Part shown: positions 1 through 5,497 of the stretch, piece by piece
How positions within the stretch are numbered: the stretch's first letter is position 1
Layout: each line of letters opens with the position of its first letter
From: Ruminococcus sp. CAG:403
GTDB lineage: Bacteria > Bacillota > Clostridia > Oscillospirales > Ruminococcaceae
Length of the DNA stretch: 5,515 nt
Assembly (NCBI GenBank): GCA_000437255.1
Contig: FR899090.1
Span: forward strand, 17,371 to 22,885
Direction of reading: 5' to 3'
Notes under the pieces: generated by a model
The model's input: the letters and a program-made list of their open reading frames with translations, nothing else
Told to the model about the DNA's origin: nothing
The model's database searches: none
Position numbers and translations under genes: made by a program

Positions 1-857
1 ACACCAAAATTGCAACGGGTGACGGCATTACATTTGCTTATGAAAACGGTGCAGAAATCAAGAACCTGCATTTGATTCAGTTCCATCCGACTGCATTCAA
101 CGACCATCACACCAGAGAATGCTTCCTCATTTCCGAAGCGGTGCGGGGAGAAGGCGCTTATCTGCTTAACTGCAACAAGGAACGCTTTATGCATCGTTAT
201 GATGATCGGTTGGAACTGGCACCACGAGATGTCGTTTCTCATGCCATCATCCTGGAAAGCCGTGCAACCGGTTCCGATAATTTCTATCTGGATATTTCCT
301 ATAAGGACAGCGACTTTATTCGCAACCGGTTCCCCAATATTTACCAAAAGGTATTGGAACAAGGTTATGATATGACCAAGGAGCCCATTCCGATTTTCCC
401 GTGTCAGCATTACCTGATGGGCGGAATCAATGTAGATTATCAGGCAGAAACCAATGTGCCCGGACTGTATGCAGCAGGTGAGTGTTCGCACACTGGCGTA
501 CACGGCAACAACCGTCTGGCAAGCAATTCCCTGATGGAAGCGCTGGTATTCTCTCGGCGTGCAGCATTGGATATTGCCAAGAAAATGGAACAGGCACCGG
601 ATACATTTGAACTGCGGGAATTTCCGCTGGATCCTGATGCAAAGCCGCTTCCTGCTGGTTTCCGGACAGAAATCCGGAACATTCTGCAAAATAATTATTT
701 TGTCATTCCCAATGAGGAAAAGTTACTGGAGAGCTTCGAACGGGTCAAGGAAATTCGTCGGATTTTGAATACAGAACATTACATCGTAGATGAAAATTAT
801 ATTGAAGCGAAGTCCCTTGCAACTGTTGCGTACTTAATTTTAAAAGAAGTGATCTAA
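1..857 (+). CDS. nadB: L-aspartate oxidase, 3' part (start outside window)
   Basis: NadB is the FAD enzyme that oxidises L-aspartate to iminoaspartate, the first step of de novo NAD synthesis; NadA then makes quinolinate from the product. The reading frame is open from position 3 and continues upstream of the window, so only 284 C-terminal residues are seen. Visible family motifs, numbered in this fragment, are ATGDG (4-8, end of the FAD domain), QFHPT (26-30), EAVRGEGA (45-52), HYLMGG (136-141) and GECSHTGVHGNNRLASNSL (159-177). The His and Arg residues of these motifs correspond to the substrate-binding and catalytic positions shared with fumarate reductase flavoproteins. The TGVHG-NRLASNS signature and the following nadC favour NadB over SdhA/FrdA. 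The C-terminal helical domain is short: it ends at LKEVI, just where relatives usually continue into an R-x-ES-x-G-x-H segment. The gene is probably co-transcribed with nadC, which starts 42 nt downstream. Function is confident; the full length is unknown. Confidence 0.95.
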   Translation, partial: TKIATGDGITFAYENGAEIKNLHLIQFHPTAFNDHHTRECFLISEAVRGEGAYLLNCNKERFMHRYDDRLELAPRDVVSHAIILESRATGSDNFYLDISYKDSDFIRNRFPNIYQKVLEQGYDMTKEPIPIFPCQHYLMGGINVDYQAETNVPGLYAAGECSHTGVHGNNRLASNSLMEALVFSRRAALDIAKKMEQAPDTFELREFPLDPDAKPLPAGFRTEIRNILQNNYFVIPNEEKLLESFERVKEIRRILNTEHYIVDENYIEAKSLATVAYLILKEVI

Positions 858-881
858 GGCATGCAAATGCGCATGCGTGAG

Positions 882-887
882 AAAGGA
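882..887 (+). promoter_or_regulatory. Ribosome binding site of nadC
   Basis: AAAGGA lies 12 nt before ATG 900. It is a moderate Shine-Dalgarno match with long spacing, but none of the upstream in-frame ATGs (861, 867, 873) has a usable site: only AAGG at 856-859 stands near them, 1 nt from ATG 861. It therefore supports the start at 900. Confidence 0.6.
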
Positions 888-899
888 TATTGGAATACC

Positions 900-1745
900 A
901 TGATTTTACAGCCATTTTATTTGGATCAGCTGATTCAGACTGCTCTACAGGAAGACATTCATTATGTGGATGTTACCACCGATTATTTGCTGGATGACGA
1001 TCATGTCAGCGAAGCATACTATATTGCAAAGGATGACGGCATTCTCTGCGGAATTGACGTTGCCAAACGGGTATTTGAATTGGTTGGCGGAGCCTGTGAG
1101 ATGCAGATTCTGGTGCATGATGGAGAACAGGTGCGCAAGGGGGATATTCTTGCCACAATGACCGGCAGCACCAAAACCCTTTTAAAGGGAGAACGTACCG
1201 CTTTGAATCTGCTCCAGCATATGAGCGGCATTGCCACTGCAACCCGTCGCTGTGTGGATTTGGTAGCTGGCACCAAGGCGCAGATTACCGATACCCGGAA
1301 GACACTCCCAGGTCTGCGCCCCATCCAGAAGTATGCCGTTACAGTTGGCGGCGGCAAGAACCATCGCTATAACCTTTCCGATGGCGCTATGCTCAAGGAT
1401 AACCACATTGATGCATACGGCGGCATTACTGGTGCTGTTGCAGCGCTGCGCCAGAAGATCGGGCACATGGTAAAAATTGAACTGGAAGTTCGTACCCTGG
1501 AAGAACTGCAGGAAGCCCTTGCAGCAGGGGTAGAAATCATTATGCTGGATAATATGAGCTGTGAGGAAATGAAGCAGGCAGTTGCCATCAATGCAGGACG
1601 TGCCCTGCTGGAAGCCTCCGGGAATGTGACACAGGCCAATATTCGGCAGGTTGCGGAAACGGGTGTGGATATTATTTCACTTGGTGCGTTGACGCATTCT
1701 GTGACTTGCTTTGATATTTCTATGCGCATTCGCACAAAAGCATAA
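900..1745 (+). CDS. nadC: Quinolinate phosphoribosyltransferase (nicotinate-nucleotide pyrophosphorylase, carboxylating)
   Basis: NadC converts quinolinate and PRPP to nicotinate mononucleotide, CO2 and pyrophosphate in the cytoplasm, the last step unique to de novo NAD synthesis. The 281-residue product has the usual family length. It has an N-terminal swivel domain (about 1-105) and a C-terminal barrel. Motifs seen are ALQEDIHYVDVTT (15-27), ERTALNLLQHMSGIAT (98-113), DTRKTLPGLR (131-140), GGGKNHR (150-156), LKDNHI (165-170), IELEV (193-197), MLDN (215-218) and GALTHS (262-267). These carry the Arg, Lys, His, Glu and Asp residues that bind quinolinate and PRPP in the family. The frame is open further back to ATGs at 861, 867 and 873. 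I chose ATG 900 because its N-terminus (MILQPFYLDQLIQTALQED) matches the normal start of the family and AAAGGA at 882-887 precedes it, although the 12-nt spacing is somewhat long. It follows nadB and ends before an intrinsic terminator. Confidence 0.96.
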   Translation: MILQPFYLDQLIQTALQEDIHYVDVTTDYLLDDDHVSEAYYIAKDDGILCGIDVAKRVFELVGGACEMQILVHDGEQVRKGDILATMTGSTKTLLKGERTALNLLQHMSGIATATRRCVDLVAGTKAQITDTRKTLPGLRPIQKYAVTVGGGKNHRYNLSDGAMLKDNHIDAYGGITGAVAALRQKIGHMVKIELEVRTLEELQEALAAGVEIIMLDNMSCEEMKQAVAINAGRALLEASGNVTQANIRQVAETGVDIISLGALTHSVTCFDISMRIRTKA

Positions 1746-1766
1746 CAAAAATAAATTTCATATTCC

Positions 1767-1815
1767 AAAAAATGAGCGGATTGTGTAGAATACAGTCCGC
1801 TCGTTTTCTTTTTTT
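1767..1815 (+). terminator. Intrinsic terminator of nadC (probably bidirectional)
   Basis: GAGCGGA (1774-1780) pairs with TCCGCTC (1796-1802), and the stem extends inward through TTGTG/TACAG with two G-U pairs, leaving a TAGAA loop. A T-rich tract (1804-1815, interrupted by one C) follows on the plus strand, 28 nt after the nadC stop. On the minus strand the same hairpin is followed by six T (from A 1767-1772), so it can also back up the rpsT terminator. Convergent genes often share such a structure. Confidence 0.9.
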
Positions 1816-1825
1816 GAATGCTAAC

Positions 1826-1856
1826 AAAAAATGCACATTCCAATTGGAATGTGCAT
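1826..1856 (-). terminator. Intrinsic terminator of rpsT
   Basis: Positions 1831-1856 form a perfect 26-nt palindrome: ATGCACATTCC, central AATT, GGAATGTGCAT. Read on the minus strand it is followed at once by a T run (A 1826-1831 on the plus strand). It begins 25 nt beyond the rpsT stop codon. On the plus strand no T tract follows, so it acts for rpsT only. Confidence 0.9.
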
Positions 1857-1881
1857 TGCAATATCCTTTGCCAAGTTTGGC

Positions 1882-2142
1882 TTAGCCAGCAGCATTCAGC
1901 TTCTTCATCAGCTGAGACTTCTTTCTGGCAGCAGCATTTTTATGCATCAGACCCTTTGCGCAAGCCTGATCGACTTTCTTGATGGCAACGCGGATTGCTT
2001 CCTGCTTGTCAGCAGCGTTTGTAACGCAAGCAGCGTCAGCCTTCTTGATCATGGTCTTCAGATTGCTCTTTCTAGCCTTGTTTGCAGCAGCCTTGGTCTT
2101 GTTTACCTTTACTCTTTTCTTTGCAGAACGAATGTTTGGCAT
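1882..2142 (-). CDS. rpsT: 30S ribosomal protein S20
   Basis: S20 is a small basic protein that binds 16S rRNA early in assembly of the 30S subunit. The 86-residue product has normal family length. It starts MPNIRSAKKRVKVNKTK, close to the family N-terminus (MANIKSAKKRI...), and is rich in Lys, Arg and Ala throughout, as expected for its long helical bundle. The ending NAAARKKSQLMKKLNAA also fits. The start ATG (2140-2142, minus) has a strong AGGAGGT 8 nt upstream. The gene is monocistronic here, with its own promoter at 2316-2344 and its own terminator at 1826-1856. It is divergent from gpr, the same neighbourhood as in Bacillus subtilis, and convergent with nadC. Confidence 0.98.
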   Translation of the reverse strand: MPNIRSAKKRVKVNKTKAAANKARKSNLKTMIKKADAACVTNAADKQEAIRVAIKKVDQACAKGLMHKNAAARKKSQLMKKLNAAG

Positions 2143-2150
2143 GGTTGTGC

Positions 2151-2157
2151 ACCTCCT
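2151..2157 (-). promoter_or_regulatory. Ribosome binding site of rpsT
   Basis: ACCTCCT on the plus strand reads AGGAGGT on the minus strand, a full Shine-Dalgarno match, 8 nt before the rpsT ATG. Such strength fits a highly expressed ribosomal protein gene. Confidence 0.92.
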
Positions 2158-2181
2158 AAAATAGTGATAGATTACATTCGG

Positions 2182-2212
2182 CTGATATGGATCGTTTTTC
2201 CGGTCATATCAG
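2182..2212 (-). repeat. Inverted repeat (hairpin) in the rpsT leader
   Basis: CTGATATG (2182-2189) and CATATCAG (2205-2212) are perfect inverted copies separated by 15 nt. The hairpin would form in the rpsT mRNA leader, about 25 nt before its ribosome binding site. No T run follows on either strand, so it is not a terminator. It could be a structural or regulatory leader element; I do not recognise it as a named family. Confidence 0.5.
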
Positions 2213-2315
2213 GATTTCGTCGTCATAAAATAAAACCAGCATTGACACGGTACTGTATTTTCATGCACATGGAACGACCAAATGCAGGTGCCCTTCGACA
2301 CCACGACTAAAATTT

Positions 2316-2344
2316 ATTATAACACGAAATATCCGGAATTGCAA
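2316..2344 (-). promoter_or_regulatory. Sigma-A type promoter of rpsT
   Basis: On the minus strand, TTGCAA (2344-2339) as -35 and TATAAT (2321-2316) as a perfect -10 are separated by exactly 17 nt. The -10 also carries the extended TG motif (TGTTATAAT). An A/T-rich stretch (GAAAAATTA on the minus strand, about 2350-2357) just upstream of the -35 resembles an UP element. Transcription would start near 2308-2310, giving a leader of about 165 nt. The spacing and perfect hexamer make this the best promoter in the window. Confidence 0.85.
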
Positions 2345-2350
2345 GAGGTA

Positions 2351-2387
2351 ATTTTTCACAACCCCACAAAATTTTTCTGTGAAAAGT
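2351..2387. repeat. Inverted repeat in the rpsT-gpr divergent region
   Basis: TTTTCACA (2353-2360) and TGTGAAAA (2378-2385) are perfect inverted copies with a 17-nt spacer. In RNA the stem extends by one G-U and one A-U pair. It lies upstream of the rpsT -35 and 34 nt before the gpr start codon, so it could be an operator or a leader hairpin for gpr. No known operator consensus fits: the TCACA/TGTGA halves are in the opposite order to a CRP-type site. Confidence 0.4.
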
Positions 2388-2405
2388 CAGCAGATTGCAC
2401 AAATA

Positions 2406-2413
2406 GAAAGGAG
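2406..2413 (+). promoter_or_regulatory. Ribosome binding site of gpr
   Basis: GAAAGGAG ends 7 nt before ATG 2421. It decides the start: the frame is open back to a GTG at 2379, but that GTG has no Shine-Dalgarno sequence, and the added residues do not resemble the family. Confidence 0.88.
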
Positions 2414-2420
2414 CTTTCCC

Positions 2421-3281
2421 ATGTCTGCTTCTCAGGTTCGCACGGACTTAGCGCTGGAACGAGCTGCCGCTGCCGTCCGGCTGCCCAATATCACCCAATT
2501 CAAACGAGGCACATATTTTCAGATTACACAAATTGATGTTCCCAATGATGCCGCCGGCATTCCGCTCGGGAAGCCAAAAGGACGGTATGTTACGCTGGAA
2601 GCGGCAGCACTGAGTCGCTTTTCCGATCATTATCAGGAGATGACAGAGGAACTGGCACAGGAACTTTCTGCTTTTCTGCCGGAGGGAGAGATTCTGGTGG
2701 TCTGCCTGGGCAATCAGGCAATTACACCGGATGCGCTGGGACCTCGTATTGCTGGAAAGCTGCTTGCCACCCGGCATTTGCAGACGGAATTACAGGAAGA
2801 ACAGGAGCTTTCTTTTCTACGGGCGCTTCGTCCGGTCAGCGTCTTTACACCCGGTGTGCTGGGGCAAACGGGAATGGAGTCGGCTGCCTTGACAGCAGCG
2901 GTCTGCAAGGAGATACAGCCGGCAGCAGTTCTGGTGATTGATGCATTGGCATGCTCTGCGCTCAATCGTCTCGGCACCACCATTCAGCTTTGCGACAGCG
3001 GCATTTCCCCCGGAAGCGGAGTTGCCAATCATCGGGCTGCTTTTTCCGAGCAGACGCTTGGAGTGCCGGTGCTTGCAGTGGGCGTGCCGACTGTGGTGGA
3101 TCTGCGCACCATTGTGGAAAGTATTACGGAGCGAACTGCTCCAAGGGATACACCGAATTTAATGGTTACGCCACGGGATATTGACCGGCTGATCGACCAC
3201 GCTTCCGGGATGCTTGCCACTGCCATCAACTTGGCGCTGCAACCCAGTATGACTTTTGCCGATGCAGAAGGATTGGGATAG
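2421..3281 (+). CDS. gpr: Germination protease GPR (spore protease, family A25)
   Basis: GPR is made in the forespore as a zymogen, matures by self-cleavage, and degrades small acid-soluble spore proteins (SASP) at germination, releasing DNA and amino acids. The product is 286 residues, shorter than the Bacillus enzymes (about 370) but ending normally after INLALQPS. Motifs seen are RTDLALE (7-13), which resembles the SASP cleavage motif and marks the self-processing site, CLGNQAITPDALGP (95-108), TPGVLGQTGMES (143-154), VIDALAC (172-178), TTIQLCDSGISPGSG (186-200), GVPVLAVGVPTVVD (214-227) and MVTPRDID (248-255). Asp104 and Asp174 match the two aspartates proposed as catalytic in the family. 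By analogy with Bacillus megaterium, cleavage before Leu10 would remove only nine residues. Divergent rpsT is the conserved neighbour. I could not find a convincing sigma-G promoter upstream. The gene is probably co-transcribed with the FeoB-like gene 66 nt downstream. Confidence 0.95.
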   Translation: MSASQVRTDLALERAAAAVRLPNITQFKRGTYFQITQIDVPNDAAGIPLGKPKGRYVTLEAAALSRFSDHYQEMTEELAQELSAFLPEGEILVVCLGNQAITPDALGPRIAGKLLATRHLQTELQEEQELSFLRALRPVSVFTPGVLGQTGMESAALTAAVCKEIQPAAVLVIDALACSALNRLGTTIQLCDSGISPGSGVANHRAAFSEQTLGVPVLAVGVPTVVDLRTIVESITERTAPRDTPNLMVTPRDIDRLIDHASGMLATAINLALQPSMTFADAEGLG

Positions 3282-3334
3282 CGCATAGGACATTCCCTGC
3301 CGTGCATAGGCTACGTAGGAGAAGGATTGGATAG
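3266..3334 (+). repeat. Nested short direct repeats across the end of gpr and the spacer
   Basis: AGAAGGATTGG occurs at 3266-3276 and again at 3320-3330, followed in each case by a near-identical tail (GATAG against ATAG). Between them GCATAGG occurs at 3283-3289 and 3304-3310, a 21-nt period. The order is A-B-B-A. This suggests local slippage or duplication at the gpr/feoB junction; no function is evident. Confidence 0.45.
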
Positions 3335-3340
3335 GGAGGT
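3333..3340 (+). promoter_or_regulatory. Ribosome binding site of the FeoB-like gene
   Basis: AGGGAGGT ends 7 nt before ATG 3348 and sets that start. The ATG at 3341 directly after it is in another frame. The in-frame TTG at 3327 would add seven residues and has only AGGAG at 3317-3321 at short spacing. Confidence 0.85.
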
Positions 3341-3347
3341 ATGTTTC

Positions 3348-5435
3348 ATGGAATCGGATACCAATCAATCAAAAGCATCCTACGTGGTGGCACTTGCCGG
3401 AAATCCGAATGTGGGGAAATCGACAGTCTTTAATGCGCTGACCGGCATGCACCAGCACACTGGAAACTGGGCAGGAAAAACAGTTGCCAATGCCGTTGGA
3501 ACGTGTGAGGCGCACGGCTGCCAGCTGACCCTGGTTGATTTACCGGGCACGTATTCTCTGCGTGCGCATTCTGCTGAGGAAGCGGTTGCCAGGGATTTTC
3601 TCTGCCTGGAACAGCCGGATGCGGTTGTATTTGTTTGTGATGTTTCCTGTTTGGCACGGAACTTGAACCTGGTTTTGCAGGGAATGGAGCTTGCCAGACG
3701 GGTTTTGGTCTGTGTCAATTTGCTGGATGAAGGGGAAAAGAAAGGTATTTCCGTGGATTTGCCGGCACTGGAAGCTTGCCTGGGTGTTCCGGTGATCGGT
3801 ATGTCTGCCCGGAGCAAACAGGGCTTGGAGGAACTGCTGGAACGGCTTTGCACCCAGTTGCAGGCGGAAAGCGTGCCGCTGCCAAAGGTGGTTGCCTATG
3901 ATCCGGATTTGGAGCGTGCTGTTTGCAAGCTTCTGCCGCCCATTCAGGCACAGCAGCCTGTTGGGATTCGTGCCAGATGGGCAGCGCTGCGGATGCTGGA
4001 GGAAGATGCTGCCCTCCTGCAAAAGCTGTCCGATCGCCAGCTGCTGAATCTGGAGGCACCCGATTTGCAGGATGCCTGGGAGGAAGCCCGTGCGCTGCTT
4101 GCCTCGTCCAATGCGCCGCCGGTGGCAGACCGTATGATTGCAGCCATTGTGACCGAAAGCCGGGAGCTGGCAGAGGAAGTGGTACAGGAGCCGCCGGATC
4201 GGCATGCAAAAGATCGCAGACTGGATCGGATTTTGACAGGGAAATACATAGGAACGCCTGTGATGCTGGGGCTGTTGGCATTGGTTTTATGGCTCACCAT
4301 AGTCGGCTCCAATGTCCCGTCACAGCTGCTGTCTGCCGGGTTACAGCAAGTGGGCAGCGGCTTGCGCTGGCTGTTGCAGGCTTGCAATAGTCCAAACTGG
4401 CTGGAAAGCATGGTGGTGGACGGCATTTATTGCGTCTTGTCTTGGGTGGTGTCTGTCATGCTGCCGCCAATGGCAATTTTCTTTCCGCTTTTTACGCTGC
4501 TGGAGGATTTGGGCTATTTGCCACGGGTTGCCTTCCATTTGGATCGGCATTTCCAGCGGGCACATGCCTGCGGCAAGCAGGCATTGACAATGTGTATGGG
4601 ATTGGGCTGTAATGCAGCCGGTGTAACAGGCTGCCGAATTATTGATTCCCCACGGGAACGACTGCTTGCCATCCTGACCAATAGCTTTGTGCCCTGCAAT
4701 GGACGATTTCCCACCTTGATTCTGCTGATTTCCATGTTTTTCACTGTGCAGGCTGGTTGGATGGGCTCGCTCTCCGCAGCGGGCTTGCTGCTGCTGTTCC
4801 TCTTGGGCGGCATTGGTATGACGTTACTGGTTTCTCGGATTTTGTCTGGAACGTTGCTCAAAGGCATGCCGTCTTCCTTTGCCTTGGAACTGCCACCCTA
4901 CCGCAGACCGCAGATCGGAAAAGTTCTGGTTCGCTCGCTGTTTGACCGAACCGTTTTTGTATTGGGGCGCGCCTGTCTGGTGGCAGCGCCGAGCGGTTTG
5001 CTGCTCTGGCTGCTGGCAACCTGTCAGTGGCATGGCGTTTCTTTGTTGCAGCACGGGGCGCAGCTGCTCGATCCCATCGGCAGCTTTTTGGGCATGGACG
5101 GTGTGCTGCTGCTGGCATTTCTGCTGGGCTTTCCGGCAAATGAAATTGTCTTGCCGATTGCAATGATGATTTACACGGCACAGACCCAATTACAGGAACT
5201 AGGCGACGTTTCCCAGCTGCATGCCTTGTTGACGGCGCAGCAGTGGAGCGGTGTTACGGCACTTTGCGTGCTGGTATTTACGCTGTTCCATTTCCCATGT
5301 TCTACAACTTGCCTGACCATCTGGAAAGAGACCGGAAGTTTGAAATGGACCGCAGTTGCTATTTTGCTGCCCACACTTTGCGGAGCAGCAATCTGCGCAG
5401 GGATTCATGGTGTTTCTCTGCTGTTTGGGCTTTAG
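3348..5435 (+). CDS. FeoB-like GTPase/membrane transporter (divergent ferrous iron transport protein B)
   Basis: The 695-residue protein has the full FeoB layout: an N-terminal G domain, a helical soluble domain (about 170-290), then a membrane domain with roughly eight or more hydrophobic segments between 301 and 692. FeoB proteins import Fe(II) across the cytoplasmic membrane. G motifs are GNPNVGKST (18-26, G1), GKTV with Thr45 (G2), DLPG (64-67, G3), NLLD (124-127, G4) and SAR (153-155, G5). Membrane motifs are LLEDLGYLPRVAF (384-396), GLGCN (418-422), VPCNGRFP (448-455), ELPPYR (514-519), GFPANEIVLP (594-603) and HFPCSTTCLTIWKETGSLKW (648-667). Standard FeoB has GFGCNVPA, SCSARLP and GF-AKE at equivalent places, so this is a divergent branch. 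The pore-type cysteines (421, 450) remain. No feoA is adjacent. The 66-nt gap to gpr holds no promoter or terminator that I can see, so the two are probably co-transcribed. Substrate is uncertain; iron is the default inference. Confidence 0.88.
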   Translation: MESDTNQSKASYVVALAGNPNVGKSTVFNALTGMHQHTGNWAGKTVANAVGTCEAHGCQLTLVDLPGTYSLRAHSAEEAVARDFLCLEQPDAVVFVCDVSCLARNLNLVLQGMELARRVLVCVNLLDEGEKKGISVDLPALEACLGVPVIGMSARSKQGLEELLERLCTQLQAESVPLPKVVAYDPDLERAVCKLLPPIQAQQPVGIRARWAALRMLEEDAALLQKLSDRQLLNLEAPDLQDAWEEARALLASSNAPPVADRMIAAIVTESRELAEEVVQEPPDRHAKDRRLDRILTGKYIGTPVMLGLLALVLWLTIVGSNVPSQLLSAGLQQVGSGLRWLLQACNSPNWLESMVVDGIYCVLSWVVSVMLPPMAIFFPLFTLLEDLGYLPRVAFHLDRHFQRAHACGKQALTMCMGLGCNAAGVTGCRIIDSPRERLLAILTNSFVPCNGRFPTLILLISMFFTVQAGWMGSLSAAGLLLLFLLGGIGMTLLVSRILSGTLLKGMPSSFALELPPYRRPQIGKVLVRSLFDRTVFVLGRACLVAAPSGLLLWLLATCQWHGVSLLQHGAQLLDPIGSFLGMDGVLLLAFLLGFPANEIVLPIAMMIYTAQTQLQELGDVSQLHALLTAQQWSGVTALCVLVFTLFHFPCSTTCLTIWKETGSLKWTAVAILLPTLCGAAICAGIHGVSLLFGL

Positions 5436-5443
5436 ACAGCAAA

Positions 5444-5497
5444 AACCGGCATCGCATCAAGTTTCTTTGGATGCGGTGCCGGTTGTGTTTTGTTTTT
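5444..5497 (+). terminator. Intrinsic terminator of the gpr-FeoB-like unit
   Basis: AACCGGCATCGCATC (5444-5458) pairs with GATGCGGTGCCGGTT (5470-5484) over 15 bp with a single G-U pair and an 11-nt loop. The tract TGTTTTGTTTTT (5486-5497) follows. It starts 8 nt after the stop codon at 5435 and marks the end of the transcript. Confidence 0.93.

Noticed and set aside
859..876. GCATGC pair after nadB as a special signal
   Set aside because: GCATGC also occurs in several places in the window (for example near 2949, 3446, 4203, 4863 and at the right end), so it carries little information beyond a small hairpin.
861..899. Longer nadC with a 13-residue N-terminal extension from ATG 861
   Set aside because: The extension MQMRMREKGYWNT has no counterpart in the family, and ATG 900 has a Shine-Dalgarno sequence and a typical N-terminus.
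1367..1861. Open frame of 164 codons on the minus strand covering the nadC end and both terminators
   Set aside because: It runs through two intrinsic terminators and the conserved nadC frame; the product has no recognisable motif.
2205..2230. CATATCA (2205-2211) and CATAAAA (2224-2230) as sigma-G -10 elements
   Set aside because: Each misses one consensus base and neither has a matching -35 at the right distance; both lie about 200 nt from gpr.
2242..2270. TTGACA at 2242-2247 on the plus strand as the -35 of a gpr promoter
   Set aside because: No acceptable -10 hexamer occurs 16-18 nt downstream (the sequence there is TGCACAT), and the distance to gpr is large.
1831..2310. Plus-strand open frame covering rpsT
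   Set aside because: It is antisense to rpsT, whose product, start site, promoter and terminator are all clear.
2351..2387. CRP/FNR-type operator
   Set aside because: The half-sites are in the opposite order (TCACA first, then TGTGA) and 17 nt apart, unlike the TGTGA-N6-TCACA arrangement.
3540..4205. Long open frame on the minus strand opposite the FeoB-like gene
   Set aside because: It is opposite a strongly conserved coding frame, has no ribosome binding site worth noting, and its product is compositionally odd (His, Gln, Pro, Cys rich) without family motifs.
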